DNA of 24,069 nt, from the NCBI GenBank assembly GCA_945877725.1, contig CAMDXR010000012.1, forward strand, positions 1 to 24,069, given 5' to 3'. Shown piece by piece: positions 7,201 to 14,640 of the stretch. Within the stretch, counting starts at the first letter, position 1. Every line of letters begins with the position of its first letter. The notes beneath the pieces are model-generated. The model was not told where the DNA came from. It searched no databases and saw only the letters and a list, made by a program, of their open reading frames with translations. This DNA comes from Limnohabitans sp. Rim8. GTDB taxonomy: Bacteria > Pseudomonadota > Gammaproteobacteria > Burkholderiales > Burkholderiaceae_C. The translations under genes and the position numbers were made by a program.

Positions 7201-7235
7201 AAATTTATTTAACACACCGCAAAAGGATAAATTCC

Positions 7236-8210
7236 ATGATTCATCGACGTGAACTTCTGGCCTCTGGTTTGGCTGCAGCCTGTTTGTCAGCGGTTGGCTT
7301 GGCCCACGCGCAAACGCCGGCAGGTAAACCGGTGCGCATCGTGGTGCCCTTTGCCGCCGGGGGCGTGCAAGACCTCTTGGCGCGTGCCCTGACGCAAGAA
7401 ATGTCGGCCGCCTTGGGGCAAACCGTGATCGTCGAAAACCGTGCGGGCGCGGGGGGCACCATCGGAACGGGTTATGTGGCCAAAGCCGATGCCGATGGCA
7501 CGGTGATGGTCATGGCAGCCGCCAGTCACAACATTGCAGGCTCGCTTTACACCAAGCTGGCCTACGACCCGCAAAAAGACTTTACCCCCTTGGGCCATAT
7601 CGGCAACGCCAGTTATGTGCTCATGGTGCACCCCGATGTGCCCGCCAAAACCGTGGGTGAATACATTCGCCACGCCAAGGCCAACCCCGGCAAGATGAAC
7701 TACGCCACCGCAGGCGTGGGCAGCGCCACGCATTTGTCCATGGCTTACTTCAACGGCTTGGCAGGCATTGATGTGGTGCATGTGCCGCTAAAAGCCACGG
7801 GTGAAGCCATCAACGAAGTGCTTTCTGGACGGGCCCAAGCGGTGATTGCGGCCAGCATTGGCGCTTTGGCTTTTGCCAAGGACAGCCGCATCCGCTTGCT
7901 GGGCGTGACCTCGCCCAAGCGCAGCAAATACTTGCCCGATTTGCCGACCATTGCCGAAAGTGGCTTGCCCGGTTACCAGTTTGACTCGTGGTTTGGCTTT
8001 CTCGGCCCGGCGGCCGTGTCTGCCGAGCAAGCCAACCGCATCAACACCGCGGTGAGCAAATTGCTCAAAAACCCGGCCGTGCTCGAGCGCCTGGACAAGC
8101 AAGGCATTGAACCGCAAGACCTGAGCAACGCCGACTTTGCCAAACTGCTGGCCGCAGACTATGTGCGCATGGCGCAGGTGGTGAAGGCCTCGGGGGCCAA
8201 GCTCGAATAA
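7236..8210 (+). CDS. Bug-family (TctC) periplasmic receptor
   Basis: A 324-residue secreted receptor, distinct from the one at 2650-3633. The signal peptide begins MIHRRELLASGLAAACL, with a twin-arginine-like RRELL start, and probably ends LAHA-Q near residue 25. The mature part opens GKPVRIVVPFAAGG and contains NRAGAGGTIGTG and the LPDLPTIAESGLPGYQ block of the family. The start is supported by AAGGA (7223-7227) 8 bases upstream. It follows the argE-like gene closely, so the ligand may be related to that enzyme's substrate. No TctA or TctB partner is present. The gene ends at a strong terminator whose stem begins within its stop codon. Confidence 0.9.
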   Translation: MIHRRELLASGLAAACLSAVGLAHAQTPAGKPVRIVVPFAAGGVQDLLARALTQEMSAALGQTVIVENRAGAGGTIGTGYVAKADADGTVMVMAAASHNIAGSLYTKLAYDPQKDFTPLGHIGNASYVLMVHPDVPAKTVGEYIRHAKANPGKMNYATAGVGSATHLSMAYFNGLAGIDVVHVPLKATGEAINEVLSGRAQAVIAASIGALAFAKDSRIRLLGVTSPKRSKYLPDLPTIAESGLPGYQFDSWFGFLGPAAVSAEQANRINTAVSKLLKNPAVLERLDKQGIEPQDLSNADFAKLLAADYVRMAQVVKASGAKLE

Positions 8211-8244
8211 GTCTCGAGAGTTTCCCCTCGAGACTTGGCTTTTT
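8209..8244 (+). terminator. Rho-independent terminator
   Basis: Perfect 10-bp stem AAGTCTCGAG (8209-8218) and CTCGAGACTT (8227-8236) with an 8-base loop, followed by GGC and five Ts (8240-8244). The left arm uses the last two bases of the Bug TAA stop codon. The opposite strand has no T run after the hairpin, so it should act mainly on the plus-strand transcript. Confidence 0.9.
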
Positions 8245-8262
8245 GCCTGGAAAAGTAGTGGC

Positions 8263-8841
8263 TTACTGAGCGATCGCTTCGATCGCCACGTCAATGCGCA
8301 CTTCGTCGCCCACATACGGGGCGTATTTGCCCGCGTTGAATTCGGTGCGCTTGATGGTGGTGAAAGCGTTGGCACCCAGGGCAGGCTTTTTAATGATCGG
8401 GTGGGGCATGGCTTGGAAGCCGGTCACGCTCAGGGTCACGGGCTTGGTCACGCCTTTGATGGTGAGTTGGCCTTCGATGCTTTTGGGTTTGTCGCCCTCA
8501 AACACCACTTTGGTCGACTTGAAGGTGGCGGTCGGGAATTTTGCGGTGTCCAAAAAGTCTTCGCCCTGCAGGTGGCCGTTGAAGTCGGCAAAGCCTGTGT
8601 TCACCGATTTCATGTCGATCACGATGTCCACCGAGCCGGTTTTGGCTTCGGCGTCAAACACCACTTTGCCGGTGGTGTTGGTGAAGCTGCTGAGCTGGGT
8701 GGAGAAGCCAAAGTGCGAGTAAGAAAAGCGCGGATAGGTGTGTGAGGAGTCGACCGTGTAGGTGACCGGGGCGGCCAAGGCCGAGCCTGCGGCCAGGCTT
8801 GCAAAGGCCAAAGCGGCGCTGAGTTTTTTGAGAGATGTCAT
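8263..8841 (-). CDS. YceI family periplasmic protein (first paralogue)
   Basis: A 192-residue secreted lipocalin-like protein. A signal peptide (about 1-23, ending GSALA-A) precedes YTVDSSHTYPRFSYSHFGFST, the classic YceI start in which the D-x-x-H-x-x-x-x-F-x-x-x-H-x-G pattern is kept. KFPTATFKST and GQLTIKGVTKPVTL are the other family blocks. YceI-type barrels bind long isoprenoid or amphiphilic ligands in the periplasm. The start at 8841 has AGGAG 7 bases upstream and gives an immediate signal peptide; longer frames would read through the palindromic repeat. It is the last gene of a minus-strand group with a second YceI and a cytochrome b561, as in the E. coli yceJ-yceI pair. Confidence 0.9.
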   Translation of the reverse strand: MTSLKKLSAALAFASLAAGSALAAPVTYTVDSSHTYPRFSYSHFGFSTQLSSFTNTTGKVVFDAEAKTGSVDIVIDMKSVNTGFADFNGHLQGEDFLDTAKFPTATFKSTKVVFEGDKPKSIEGQLTIKGVTKPVTLSVTGFQAMPHPIIKKPALGANAFTTIKRTEFNAGKYAPYVGDEVRIDVAIEAIAQ

Positions 8842-8918
8842 GGGGGTGCTCCTGTTGAAAAATTTGAGGATGAAAAATTTGGGCGTTACCGATGAAGGTG
8901 GCGCACGTTTGGGGAAAT

Positions 8919-8945
8919 GGATTCCCGCCTTCGCGGGTATGACAG
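8919..8945. repeat. Dispersed-type intergenic palindrome (CCCGC-CTTC-GCGGG)
   Basis: The core CCCGC-CTTC-GCGGG at 8924-8937 sits in GGATTCCCGCC...GGTATGACAG. Its minus-strand translation reads VIPAKAGIH, a well-known signature of short dispersed palindromes in beta-proteobacterial genomes. A 16-base piece of it (8934-8949) recurs at 8970-8985, as a truncated second copy. It lies in the 185-bp gap between the two YceI genes, which otherwise shows nothing I can name. Confidence 0.7.
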
Positions 8946-8969
8946 AGGGTTTCGGGTAAGGCCGTGGGT

Positions 8970-8985
8970 CGGGTATGACAGAGGG
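8970..8985. repeat. Partial second copy of the intergenic palindrome tail
   Basis: Bases 8970-8985 exactly repeat 8934-8949 (CGGGTATGACAGAGGG), 36 bp away. Only the right half of the palindrome and its tail are kept. Confidence 0.7.
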
Positions 8986-9026
8986 CGCGTGCGATGGTTG
9001 GGGCTCGTTACCGGTTTGTGGTGGCC

Positions 9027-9584
9027 TTATTTCCCAGCCAGGGCGGTGATGGAAAAGTTGACTTGGATGTCGTTGGCCACCACGTCGAACTTGGCCCACA
9101 TGCCTTCGCCAATGGCGTAGTCGGCACGTTTTAAAGTGAAGCTGCCAGTGAGCAGGCCGTTTTTGCCCTGGGGGGTGTGCTTCAGGGGGAACTTCACTTC
9201 ACGCGACTGGCCCTTGATGCTGAGCGTGCCCAGCACCTCGTATTGGTTGGGCGCGGTCAATTTGATTTGTTTGGAGACAAAGCTGGCTTTGGGAAAGGCG
9301 GCGGTGTTGAACCACGATTTGCTGACCACTTCTTGGTCGGCTTCGCTGGAGCCGGTGTCCACGCTGGCCAGTTCGATCTCGAATTTGGCTTGGGATTTGT
9401 CGGCCTTCACCGGGTCGAAGTTCACTTGGCTGCTGAACTTTTTAAAGCGGCCATCGGCCTTCACGCCCATTTGCTGAAAGCTGAAGCCAATGCTGCTGGC
9501 CTCTAATTGAACCGATGTGTAGGGTGCGGCCTGGGCCGGGGCGAGCGCGAGGGTAGCGGCTAAAACAATCAGGGTGCGGATCAT
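9027..9584 (-). CDS. YceI family periplasmic protein (second paralogue)
   Basis: A 185-residue secreted protein. The signal peptide is about residues 1-19 (LALAPAQA-A). It keeps the barrel blocks KASFVSKQIKL, GTLSIKGQSREVKFPL and the terminal FDVVANDIQVNFSI. Near the N-terminus it reads VQLEASSIGFSFQQMGVKADGRF, so the D-x-x-H start of the other paralogue is replaced by a sequence without His. This belongs to the divergent YceI subgroup often encoded with cytochrome b561. Start 9584 gives an immediate signal peptide with a weak GGAA upstream. It lies 96 bp after the cytochrome gene and 185 bp before the other YceI. The two differ strongly, so this is not a recent duplication. Confidence 0.87.
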   Translation of the reverse strand: MIRTLIVLAATLALAPAQAAPYTSVQLEASSIGFSFQQMGVKADGRFKKFSSQVNFDPVKADKSQAKFEIELASVDTGSSEADQEVVSKSWFNTAAFPKASFVSKQIKLTAPNQYEVLGTLSIKGQSREVKFPLKHTPQGKNGLLTGSFTLKRADYAIGEGMWAKFDVVANDIQVNFSITALAGK

Positions 9585-9680
9585 GGGGGTTCCAGAGAGA
9601 AAGAAGGTGGACAGTTCAAGCAAATGTCAGGCGAACGGCAGGCGAATGAAGGGGGGCGTGAATGCTCATCGCGTGCAGAT

Positions 9681-10229
9681 TCAACGCCAGGGCAGCATGC
9701 GGCGCAGCGTGTCGTCGCGGTGCGCAAAGTGGTGCCAAAGCGCGGCCAAAGCGTGCCCGGAAATCAGCAGCAACAGGCCCACGTTCAAGGCTTCGTGCAG
9801 CTCGGCCAGGTTGTCGCCCAGTTCTTTGTCTTTGCCCACCAGGTCTGGCAGGGGCAGCACGCCAAACCACACAGTAGGCACGCCTTTGGCCGAGCTCATT
9901 AACCAACCAGACACCGGAATCACCACCATCAAGGCATAGAGCAAAAAGTGCCCGACGTGCGCGGCCCATTGCATGGCGGGGCTCAAGCGGTCAGACAGTG
10001 CGGGTGGGCGGTGCGTGATGCGCCAGGCCAGGCGCAGCCAGACCAAAGCAAACACGCTCATACCAGCCCATTTGTGCCAAGAGTAGTACTGCAATTTTTG
10101 CGGCGAAAGGGGCAGGTCGGTCATATAAAAGCCCAAAGCCAGCAGGCCGAAAATCATCAAGGCCATGAGCCAGTGCAGGCCCTTGGCGGTCGCCGTGTAG
10201 CGGGGGTTGTCAGTGAATCGGTTGTTCAT
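9681..10229 (-). CDS. Cytochrome b561 (YceJ/CybB type)
   Basis: A 182-residue inner-membrane di-haem cytochrome with four hydrophobic segments (about residues 20-36, 54-70, 90-112 and 148-165). Candidate haem-ligating His residues H19 (GLHWLMA), H52 (SWHKWAG), H145 (ELHEAL) and H159 (SGHALA) match the family; the last two have the expected 14-residue spacing. CybB-type proteins exchange electrons between quinol and periplasmic acceptors. In E. coli and relatives the gene pairs with yceI, as here with two YceI genes downstream. The dioxygenase gene ends 22 bp upstream, so all four may be one transcript. No strong ribosome binding site is seen before the ATG. Confidence 0.9.
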   Translation of the reverse strand: MNNRFTDNPRYTATAKGLHWLMALMIFGLLALGFYMTDLPLSPQKLQYYSWHKWAGMSVFALVWLRLAWRITHRPPALSDRLSPAMQWAAHVGHFLLYALMVVIPVSGWLMSSAKGVPTVWFGVLPLPDLVGKDKELGDNLAELHEALNVGLLLLISGHALAALWHHFAHRDDTLRRMLPWR

Positions 10230-10251
10230 GGGCGTGCGGTGAATGGGTTTT

Positions 10252-11037
10252 TCAATGAAATGTGTAGCCGTCCATGGCGATCACATGGTCACTGATGCCC
10301 CTGAAAAAAGCCTGTGCTTGCGCATCGGGGCCTGCTGCGCCCATGGCGGTGAACAGCGGCAACAGGTGTTCGTCGCTGGGGTGGGCGCGTTGTCCGGCTT
10401 CGGTTTGCCGGTAGTTCAGCAGCGCGCTCAGGTCGCGTTGCATCAGGTGGGTGTGAATCCAGTCGGCAAAGGTTTGCACATAAGCCGGTGTCGCGCCGCT
10501 GCTCATGCGCACCGTCATGAAATCGCGCAGGTTGTGTGTGATGTTGCCCGAGGCCATGATCAGGATGTTTTGCTGTGCCAATGGGGCCAGCGCCTGGCCC
10601 ACACGGTAGGCGTGTTGTGGGCCCAAGTGGGTTTGCACCGAGAGCGGCACCACCGGAATGTCGGCATCGGGAAACATTTGGCGCAGCGGTATCCAGGCCC
10701 CATGGTCTAAACCGCGCAGCGGGTCTTGTGCCACGGGCAAACCTGCGGCTTGCAAGGCAGACACCACTTGCAAACCCGCTTCGGGGCAGCCGGTGGCGGG
10801 GTATTGCATCTCGTACAGGCGAGGGTCAAAGCCGCCAAAGTCATGAATGGTTGGGGGCCGGGTGGACATGCCCACGGTGGGCACAGCGGTTTCCCAATGC
10901 GGGCTGACCACCACCACCGCGCGTGGCGAGCCAAGGTTGGCGGCCACTTGGCTCATGGCCGCACCTGCCGCACCGGGTTGCAGGGCAAACATGGGCGAGC
11001 CGTGGGGCACAAAAAGAACCGATCGGGTGGCGTGCAT
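10252..11037 (-). CDS. Extradiol ring-cleavage dioxygenase, DODA/YgiD type (LigB superfamily)
   Basis: A 261-residue cytoplasmic metalloenzyme resembling the 4,5-DOPA extradiol dioxygenases. Metal-binding blocks are present: H12 in FVPHGSP, H47 in VSPHWET, the GLDHGAWIPLRQMFPDADIPVV block, SGNITHNLRD and HPSDEHLLPLF near the C-terminus. The start at 11037 (MHATRSVLFVPHGSP) agrees with the family, whose members begin just before the first His block; longer frames would enter the divergent regulator. The natural substrate cannot be read from sequence. It is divergent from a LysR regulator, the usual sign of control by that regulator, and lies 22 bp upstream of the cytochrome b561 gene. Confidence 0.88.
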   Translation of the reverse strand: MHATRSVLFVPHGSPMFALQPGAAGAAMSQVAANLGSPRAVVVVSPHWETAVPTVGMSTRPPTIHDFGGFDPRLYEMQYPATGCPEAGLQVVSALQAAGLPVAQDPLRGLDHGAWIPLRQMFPDADIPVVPLSVQTHLGPQHAYRVGQALAPLAQQNILIMASGNITHNLRDFMTVRMSSGATPAYVQTFADWIHTHLMQRDLSALLNYRQTEAGQRAHPSDEHLLPLFTAMGAAGPDAQAQAFFRGISDHVIAMDGYTFH

Positions 11038-11178
11038 GGCAGTTTTGGAGGTCAGCGCTTGGGGTTGTGGGCGGAAATTTGTCTGGGCAATAAGCAAAAA
11101 ACGCAGGCTTTTGGGTTGTTGAAGCTGACTGTACGCACTTGGTTTGATCATAAAAAGAGGCAAATGTGCAAATATTTG

Positions 11179-11193
11179 TTGCAAAATTGGCAA
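11179..11193 (+). promoter_or_regulatory. Possible LysR-type binding box
   Basis: TTGC-N7-GCAA is a perfect dyad that fits the T-N11-A rule for LysR regulators. It ends 2 bp before the ATG of the LysR gene at 11196, in the 158-bp divergent region. A nearby CAAATATTTG palindrome (11169-11178) may be part of the same site. This position would suit autorepression. Confidence 0.4.
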
Positions 11194-11195
11194 CA

Positions 11196-12086
11196 ATGGA
11201 CAAACTCGATGCAATGCAAATCTTTGTGCGCGTGGCCGAAGCGGGCAGCTTCACCGCCGTGGCGGACCAATTGCAAGTGGCCCGCTCGGCCGTGACCCGG
11301 CAGATTGCGGCCCTGGAAAAGCACTTGCGCGTCAAGCTGATGACGCGCAGCACCCGCAGCCTGACACTGACCCCCGCCGGGGCCGCGTACTTGGAAAAAT
11401 GCCGCGTAATACTGAACATGGTCGATGCCGCTGAGTCCAGTTTGGACGAAGAAAAGGCCGTGCCCAGAGGGCGCATTCGCCTGGGTTTGCCGCTGACTTT
11501 TGGTTTGCAACGTCTTTTGCCTGCCCTGCTCGACTTTGCCAAAGCCCAGCCGCACATCGATCTGCAAATGGACTTTTCGGACCAGCGCGCCAATTTGATC
11601 GAAGAAGGCATAGACCTGTCCATCCGCATCACCGCCGACCTGCAACCCGGGGACATTGTGCGCACCCTGGGGCATTGCCGTTTGCTCACGCTGGCCTCGC
11701 CCAGCTATGTGTCTGAGCATGGTTCGCTGCGACATCCCGATGAGTTGCAGCACCACGAGTGTCTGGTGTATTCGGGCACCAACAAGGGGGCCACTTGGCC
11801 GTATCGGGTGGAGGGGCAGTTGCAGGCTTTTCCGGTGCGGGGGCGCATTCAGGCCAACAACGGCTTGGCTTTGGTGCAAGCCACGGCGCAGGGCATGGGC
11901 CTTACTTTGCAGCCCGACTTCATTGCCGAGCCGTTTTTGCAACGCGGCGAAGTGGTCGAAATTTTGCAGGCATTCGAGTCGCCCCCCTTGGGCATTTATG
12001 CCGTTTTACCCAGTAACCGCTACATTCCGCACCGCGTGAATGTGCTGATCGAGCACTTGGCCGGTTTTCTGGGCAAAAGTGCCTGA
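11196..12086 (+). CDS. LysR family transcriptional regulator
   Basis: A 296-residue DNA-binding regulator. The N-terminal winged helix-turn-helix reads MDKLDAMQIFVRVAEAGSF then TAVADQLQVARSAVTRQIAALEKHL and TRSLTLTPAG, the standard LysR pattern. The effector domain begins about residue 90 (GRIRLGLPLTFGLQRLLPAL) and contains LIEEGIDLSIRI and AQGMGLTLQPDF. Start 11196 is chosen because the first helix begins at once; an in-frame ATG 10 codons upstream is less likely. There is no clear ribosome binding site. It is transcribed away from the dioxygenase gene and probably controls it; the inducer is unknown. Confidence 0.92.
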   Translation: MDKLDAMQIFVRVAEAGSFTAVADQLQVARSAVTRQIAALEKHLRVKLMTRSTRSLTLTPAGAAYLEKCRVILNMVDAAESSLDEEKAVPRGRIRLGLPLTFGLQRLLPALLDFAKAQPHIDLQMDFSDQRANLIEEGIDLSIRITADLQPGDIVRTLGHCRLLTLASPSYVSEHGSLRHPDELQHHECLVYSGTNKGATWPYRVEGQLQAFPVRGRIQANNGLALVQATAQGMGLTLQPDFIAEPFLQRGEVVEILQAFESPPLGIYAVLPSNRYIPHRVNVLIEHLAGFLGKSA

Positions 12087-12273
12087 GTTTTGCGGACCCG
12101 GCGGCTTGGCTTGAACCTGCTAATGGGTGTTTTGGAGGGTGTCCCGGTGTTGACGCAAGCGGACACGCTTCCGGGGGTAATTCGGGCCACAATGTCCGAA
12201 CTTTTTCGCCCCTGCGAACCAATTCAGCTTTTCACCCTTGATTTCATTCCTTGTTTTTTAGACGGACCCCGAC

Positions 12274-13710
12274 ATGACTTATCCCGATACGCAACTATTC
12301 ATCAACGGCCAATGGTGCGATGCCGAGGGTGGCCGCACCCTGGCTGTGTTCAACCCCGCCACGGGCAGCCAAATTGGGCGGCTCGCGCATGCAGGTGTGC
12401 CGGATCTGGAGCGCGCTGCGCAAGCAGCGCAAAAGGGTTTTGAGTTGTGGCGCGATGTGCCCGCCAACGAACGCAGCGCCATCATGCGCAAAGCTGCGGC
12501 CCTGATGCGCGAACGCGCCCCGCAAATCGCCGAGTTGCTCACGCAAGAGCAAGGCAAGCCCTTGGCCGAAGCCAAGGTCGAGGTCATGTCGTCGGCCGAC
12601 ATCATCGAGTGGTTTGCCGAAGAAGGTCGTCGCGTGTATGGCCGCATCGTGCCGCCGCGCAACATCAACGTGCAGCAAAACGTGATCAAGCAGCCCGTGG
12701 GTCCGGTGGCGGCTTTTACGCCCTGGAACTTTCCCATCAACCAGGCCGTGCGCAAGATGTCGGCGGCGTTGGCCACGGGCTGCTCCATCATTGTCAAAGC
12801 CCCCGAAGAAACGCCTGCTGCACCTGCTGAATTGATCCGCGCCTTTCACGATGCCGGCGTGCCTGGGGGCGTGATCGGGCTGGTGTTTGGTACCCCGGCC
12901 GATATTTCCAGTTACCTGATTGCGCACCCTTTAATTCGCAAGATCACCTTCACCGGATCGACCCCCGTGGGCAAGCAACTGGCCGCCATGGCCGGGCAGC
13001 ACATGAAGCGCGCGACCATGGAGTTGGGTGGACACGCCCCAGTGATCGTGGCCGAGGACGGTGATATTGCGCTGGCCCTGAAAACCGCTGGCGCCGCCAA
13101 ATTTCGCAATGCCGGGCAGGTGTGCATCTCGCCCACGCGCTTTTTGGTGCACCACAAAATTGCCGACGAATTTGCCAAAACCTTTGCTGCCTACGCCGAA
13201 TCCCTGCAGGTGGGCGATGGCCTGACCGCCGGATCGCAAATGGGCCCGCTGGCCAACGAGCGCCGCTTGCTGGCCATGCAAGCCATCGTGAAGGATGCCC
13301 GCGCCAAAGGCGCCAAGGTGCTCACCGGGGGTGAGCGTATCGGCAGTCAGGGCCACTTTTTTGCCCCCACGGTGATGTCGCATGTGCCCTTGGACGCCGA
13401 TGTGGTCACCCACGAACCGTTTGGCCCGATTGCCGCCATCCGCACGTTCGAGCAGATCGAAGACGCCATTGCCGAAGCCAACCGCCTGCCCTTTGGTCTG
13501 GCGGGTTACGCCTTCACCGGGTCGCTCAAAACCGCGCACCTGCTGACGCAGCGCCTAGAGGTGGGCATGTTGTGGGTCAACCAACCTGCCGCACCTTGGC
13601 CTGAGTTGCCCTTTGGCGGCATGAAAGATTCGGGCTATGGCTCCGAAGGCGGCCCCGAGGCGCTGGAGGCTTACCTGAACACCAAGACCGTGTCGATTTT
13701 TAACGCCTGA
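12274..13710 (+). CDS. NAD(P)-dependent aldehyde dehydrogenase, succinate-semialdehyde dehydrogenase-like
   Basis: A 478-residue cytoplasmic enzyme oxidising an aldehyde to a carboxylic acid. Catalytic residues are visible: E250 in MELGGHAP and C284 in NAGQVCISP, with the usual 34-residue spacing. The cofactor region has FTPWNFPINQAVRKMSAALA and the FTGSTPVGKQL block, and the C-terminal half keeps EPFGPIAAI and LPFGGMKDSGYGSEGG. Length fits the family. The overall pattern is closest to GabD-like and related semialdehyde dehydrogenases, but the substrate is not certain. The 187 bp upstream shows no convincing promoter, and the start has only a weak GGA. Pyroglutamyl peptidase begins 11 bp downstream. 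Confidence 0.88.
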   Translation: MTYPDTQLFINGQWCDAEGGRTLAVFNPATGSQIGRLAHAGVPDLERAAQAAQKGFELWRDVPANERSAIMRKAAALMRERAPQIAELLTQEQGKPLAEAKVEVMSSADIIEWFAEEGRRVYGRIVPPRNINVQQNVIKQPVGPVAAFTPWNFPINQAVRKMSAALATGCSIIVKAPEETPAAPAELIRAFHDAGVPGGVIGLVFGTPADISSYLIAHPLIRKITFTGSTPVGKQLAAMAGQHMKRATMELGGHAPVIVAEDGDIALALKTAGAAKFRNAGQVCISPTRFLVHHKIADEFAKTFAAYAESLQVGDGLTAGSQMGPLANERRLLAMQAIVKDARAKGAKVLTGGERIGSQGHFFAPTVMSHVPLDADVVTHEPFGPIAAIRTFEQIEDAIAEANRLPFGLAGYAFTGSLKTAHLLTQRLEVGMLWVNQPAAPWPELPFGGMKDSGYGSEGGPEALEAYLNTKTVSIFNA

Positions 13711-13721
13711 GGCGGCCTCGG

Positions 13722-14429
13722 ATGTTGCGCATTCTGCTCACGGGGTTCGAGCCCTTTGGTGGGCAGACCCTCAACCCCTCTTGGGAGGTGGCGCGCGCAC
13801 TCAACGGCGTGTCGCTGCCCGGGGCCCAAGTGACGGACCCAGTGACGGCCCCAGTGACTGCCGAAAATAGGGCCGAAGTTACGGCGGTTCAGTTGCCCTG
13901 CGTGTTTGCACAAGCCCTGCCCGCTTTGCAGCAAGCTTTGGCCGCGCACCGCCCCGACATCGTGCTGGCGCTGGGACAGGCCGAGGGCCGTTGTGATTTT
14001 TCCATCGAGCGGGTGGCCATTAATGTGATCGACGCGCGCATGCCCGACAACGCGGGCCAGCAACCGGTCGATGTGCCGGTGATCGCCGAGGGCCCGGCGG
14101 CCTATTTCAGCACCTTGCCCATCAAAACCTTGGTGGCGGGTTTGCAGGCAGCGGGGTTTCCGGCTTCGGTCTCGCAAACGGCGGGCACTTTTGTTTGCAA
14201 CCAGGTGTTTTATGCGCTGCAACATGCCCTGGCAGGCCAGGGGCGGTGCAGCGGTTTCATGCATTTGCCGCTGCTGCCTGAGCAAGCCGCCCACTGGCAA
14301 GGCCCTAATTTTCCCAGTTGGCCTGTCAGCACCCAGGTGGCGGGGGTGCGAAAAGCCTTGAGTTTGCTGGTCGCGCATCGGCTGAGCGGCGTGGCAGATT
14401 TGTCACTCAGCGCAGGCGCTTTGAACTGA
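13722..14429 (+). CDS. pcp: Pyroglutamyl-peptidase I (peptidase family C15)
   Basis: A 235-residue cytoplasmic cysteine peptidase that removes N-terminal pyroglutamate from peptides. It opens with ILLTGFEPFGG, the family signature. The catalytic triad is E96 in IERVAIN, C159 in TFVCNQVFY and H181 in GFMHLPLLP. The Glu-Cys spacing of 63 equals that of the well-studied enzyme, whose triad is E81, C144 and H168. Residues 36-47 are a small insert made by three 12-bp direct repeats. The gene follows the aldehyde dehydrogenase by 11 bp and is probably co-transcribed; a shared pathway is not obvious, though the peptide importer downstream would fit peptide use. Confidence 0.88.
   Translation: MLRILLTGFEPFGGQTLNPSWEVARALNGVSLPGAQVTDPVTAPVTAENRAEVTAVQLPCVFAQALPALQQALAAHRPDIVLALGQAEGRCDFSIERVAINVIDARMPDNAGQQPVDVPVIAEGPAAYFSTLPIKTLVAGLQAAGFPASVSQTAGTFVCNQVFYALQHALAGQGRCSGFMHLPLLPEQAAHWQGPNFPSWPVSTQVAGVRKALSLLVAHRLSGVADLSLSAGALN
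13827..13862 (+). repeat. Three 12-bp tandem units inside pcp
   Basis: Units start at 13827, 13839 and 13851 with consensus CCAGTGACGGCC and few mismatches. They encode residues 36-47 as QVTD, PVTA, PVTA. The frame is kept. Confidence 0.75.
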
Positions 14430-14532
14430 GGCAGCACCCCTTGGCGCTGACATCTTGGACTCAAGTTTCTCTTCTGTCGCAAGGGTAAACACTGCCACTT
14501 GGCTCCATGCTTTGGGTGAGACTGGCTCTATC

Positions 14533-14560
14533 TTGAAATGACAAGGCTGCAAATAATAAT
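14533..14560 (+). promoter_or_regulatory. Candidate promoter of the dipeptide ABC operon
   Basis: TTGAAA (14533-14538) and AATAAT (14555-14560) with a 16-bp spacer are each one mismatch from the sigma-70 consensus. They lie in a clearly AT-rich stretch of the 211-bp gap before the binding-protein gene and would give a leader of about 75 bases. The rest of this gap shows nothing else I can name. Confidence 0.5.
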
Positions 14561-14640
14561 TTTTACAAGTTATCTGCGTGGTACTTGAGCACAGAATTTT
14601 TCAATTTTCATTGTCAACGACACATTTTTGGGGATACAGA

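Noticed and set aside
8270..8277. GCGATCGC octamer (HIP1-like)
   Set aside because: A single copy inside the YceI coding sequence is expected by chance.
12042..12095. Possible terminator after the LysR gene (GCACTT ... AAGTGC followed by GTTTTG)
   Set aside because: The arms are six bases with a long loop and the T run is short and displaced; not strong enough to list.
12087..12273. Promoter for the aldehyde dehydrogenase (TTGACG at 12150)
   Set aside because: No acceptable -10 box lies 16-18 bp downstream; TAATTC is 22 bp away.
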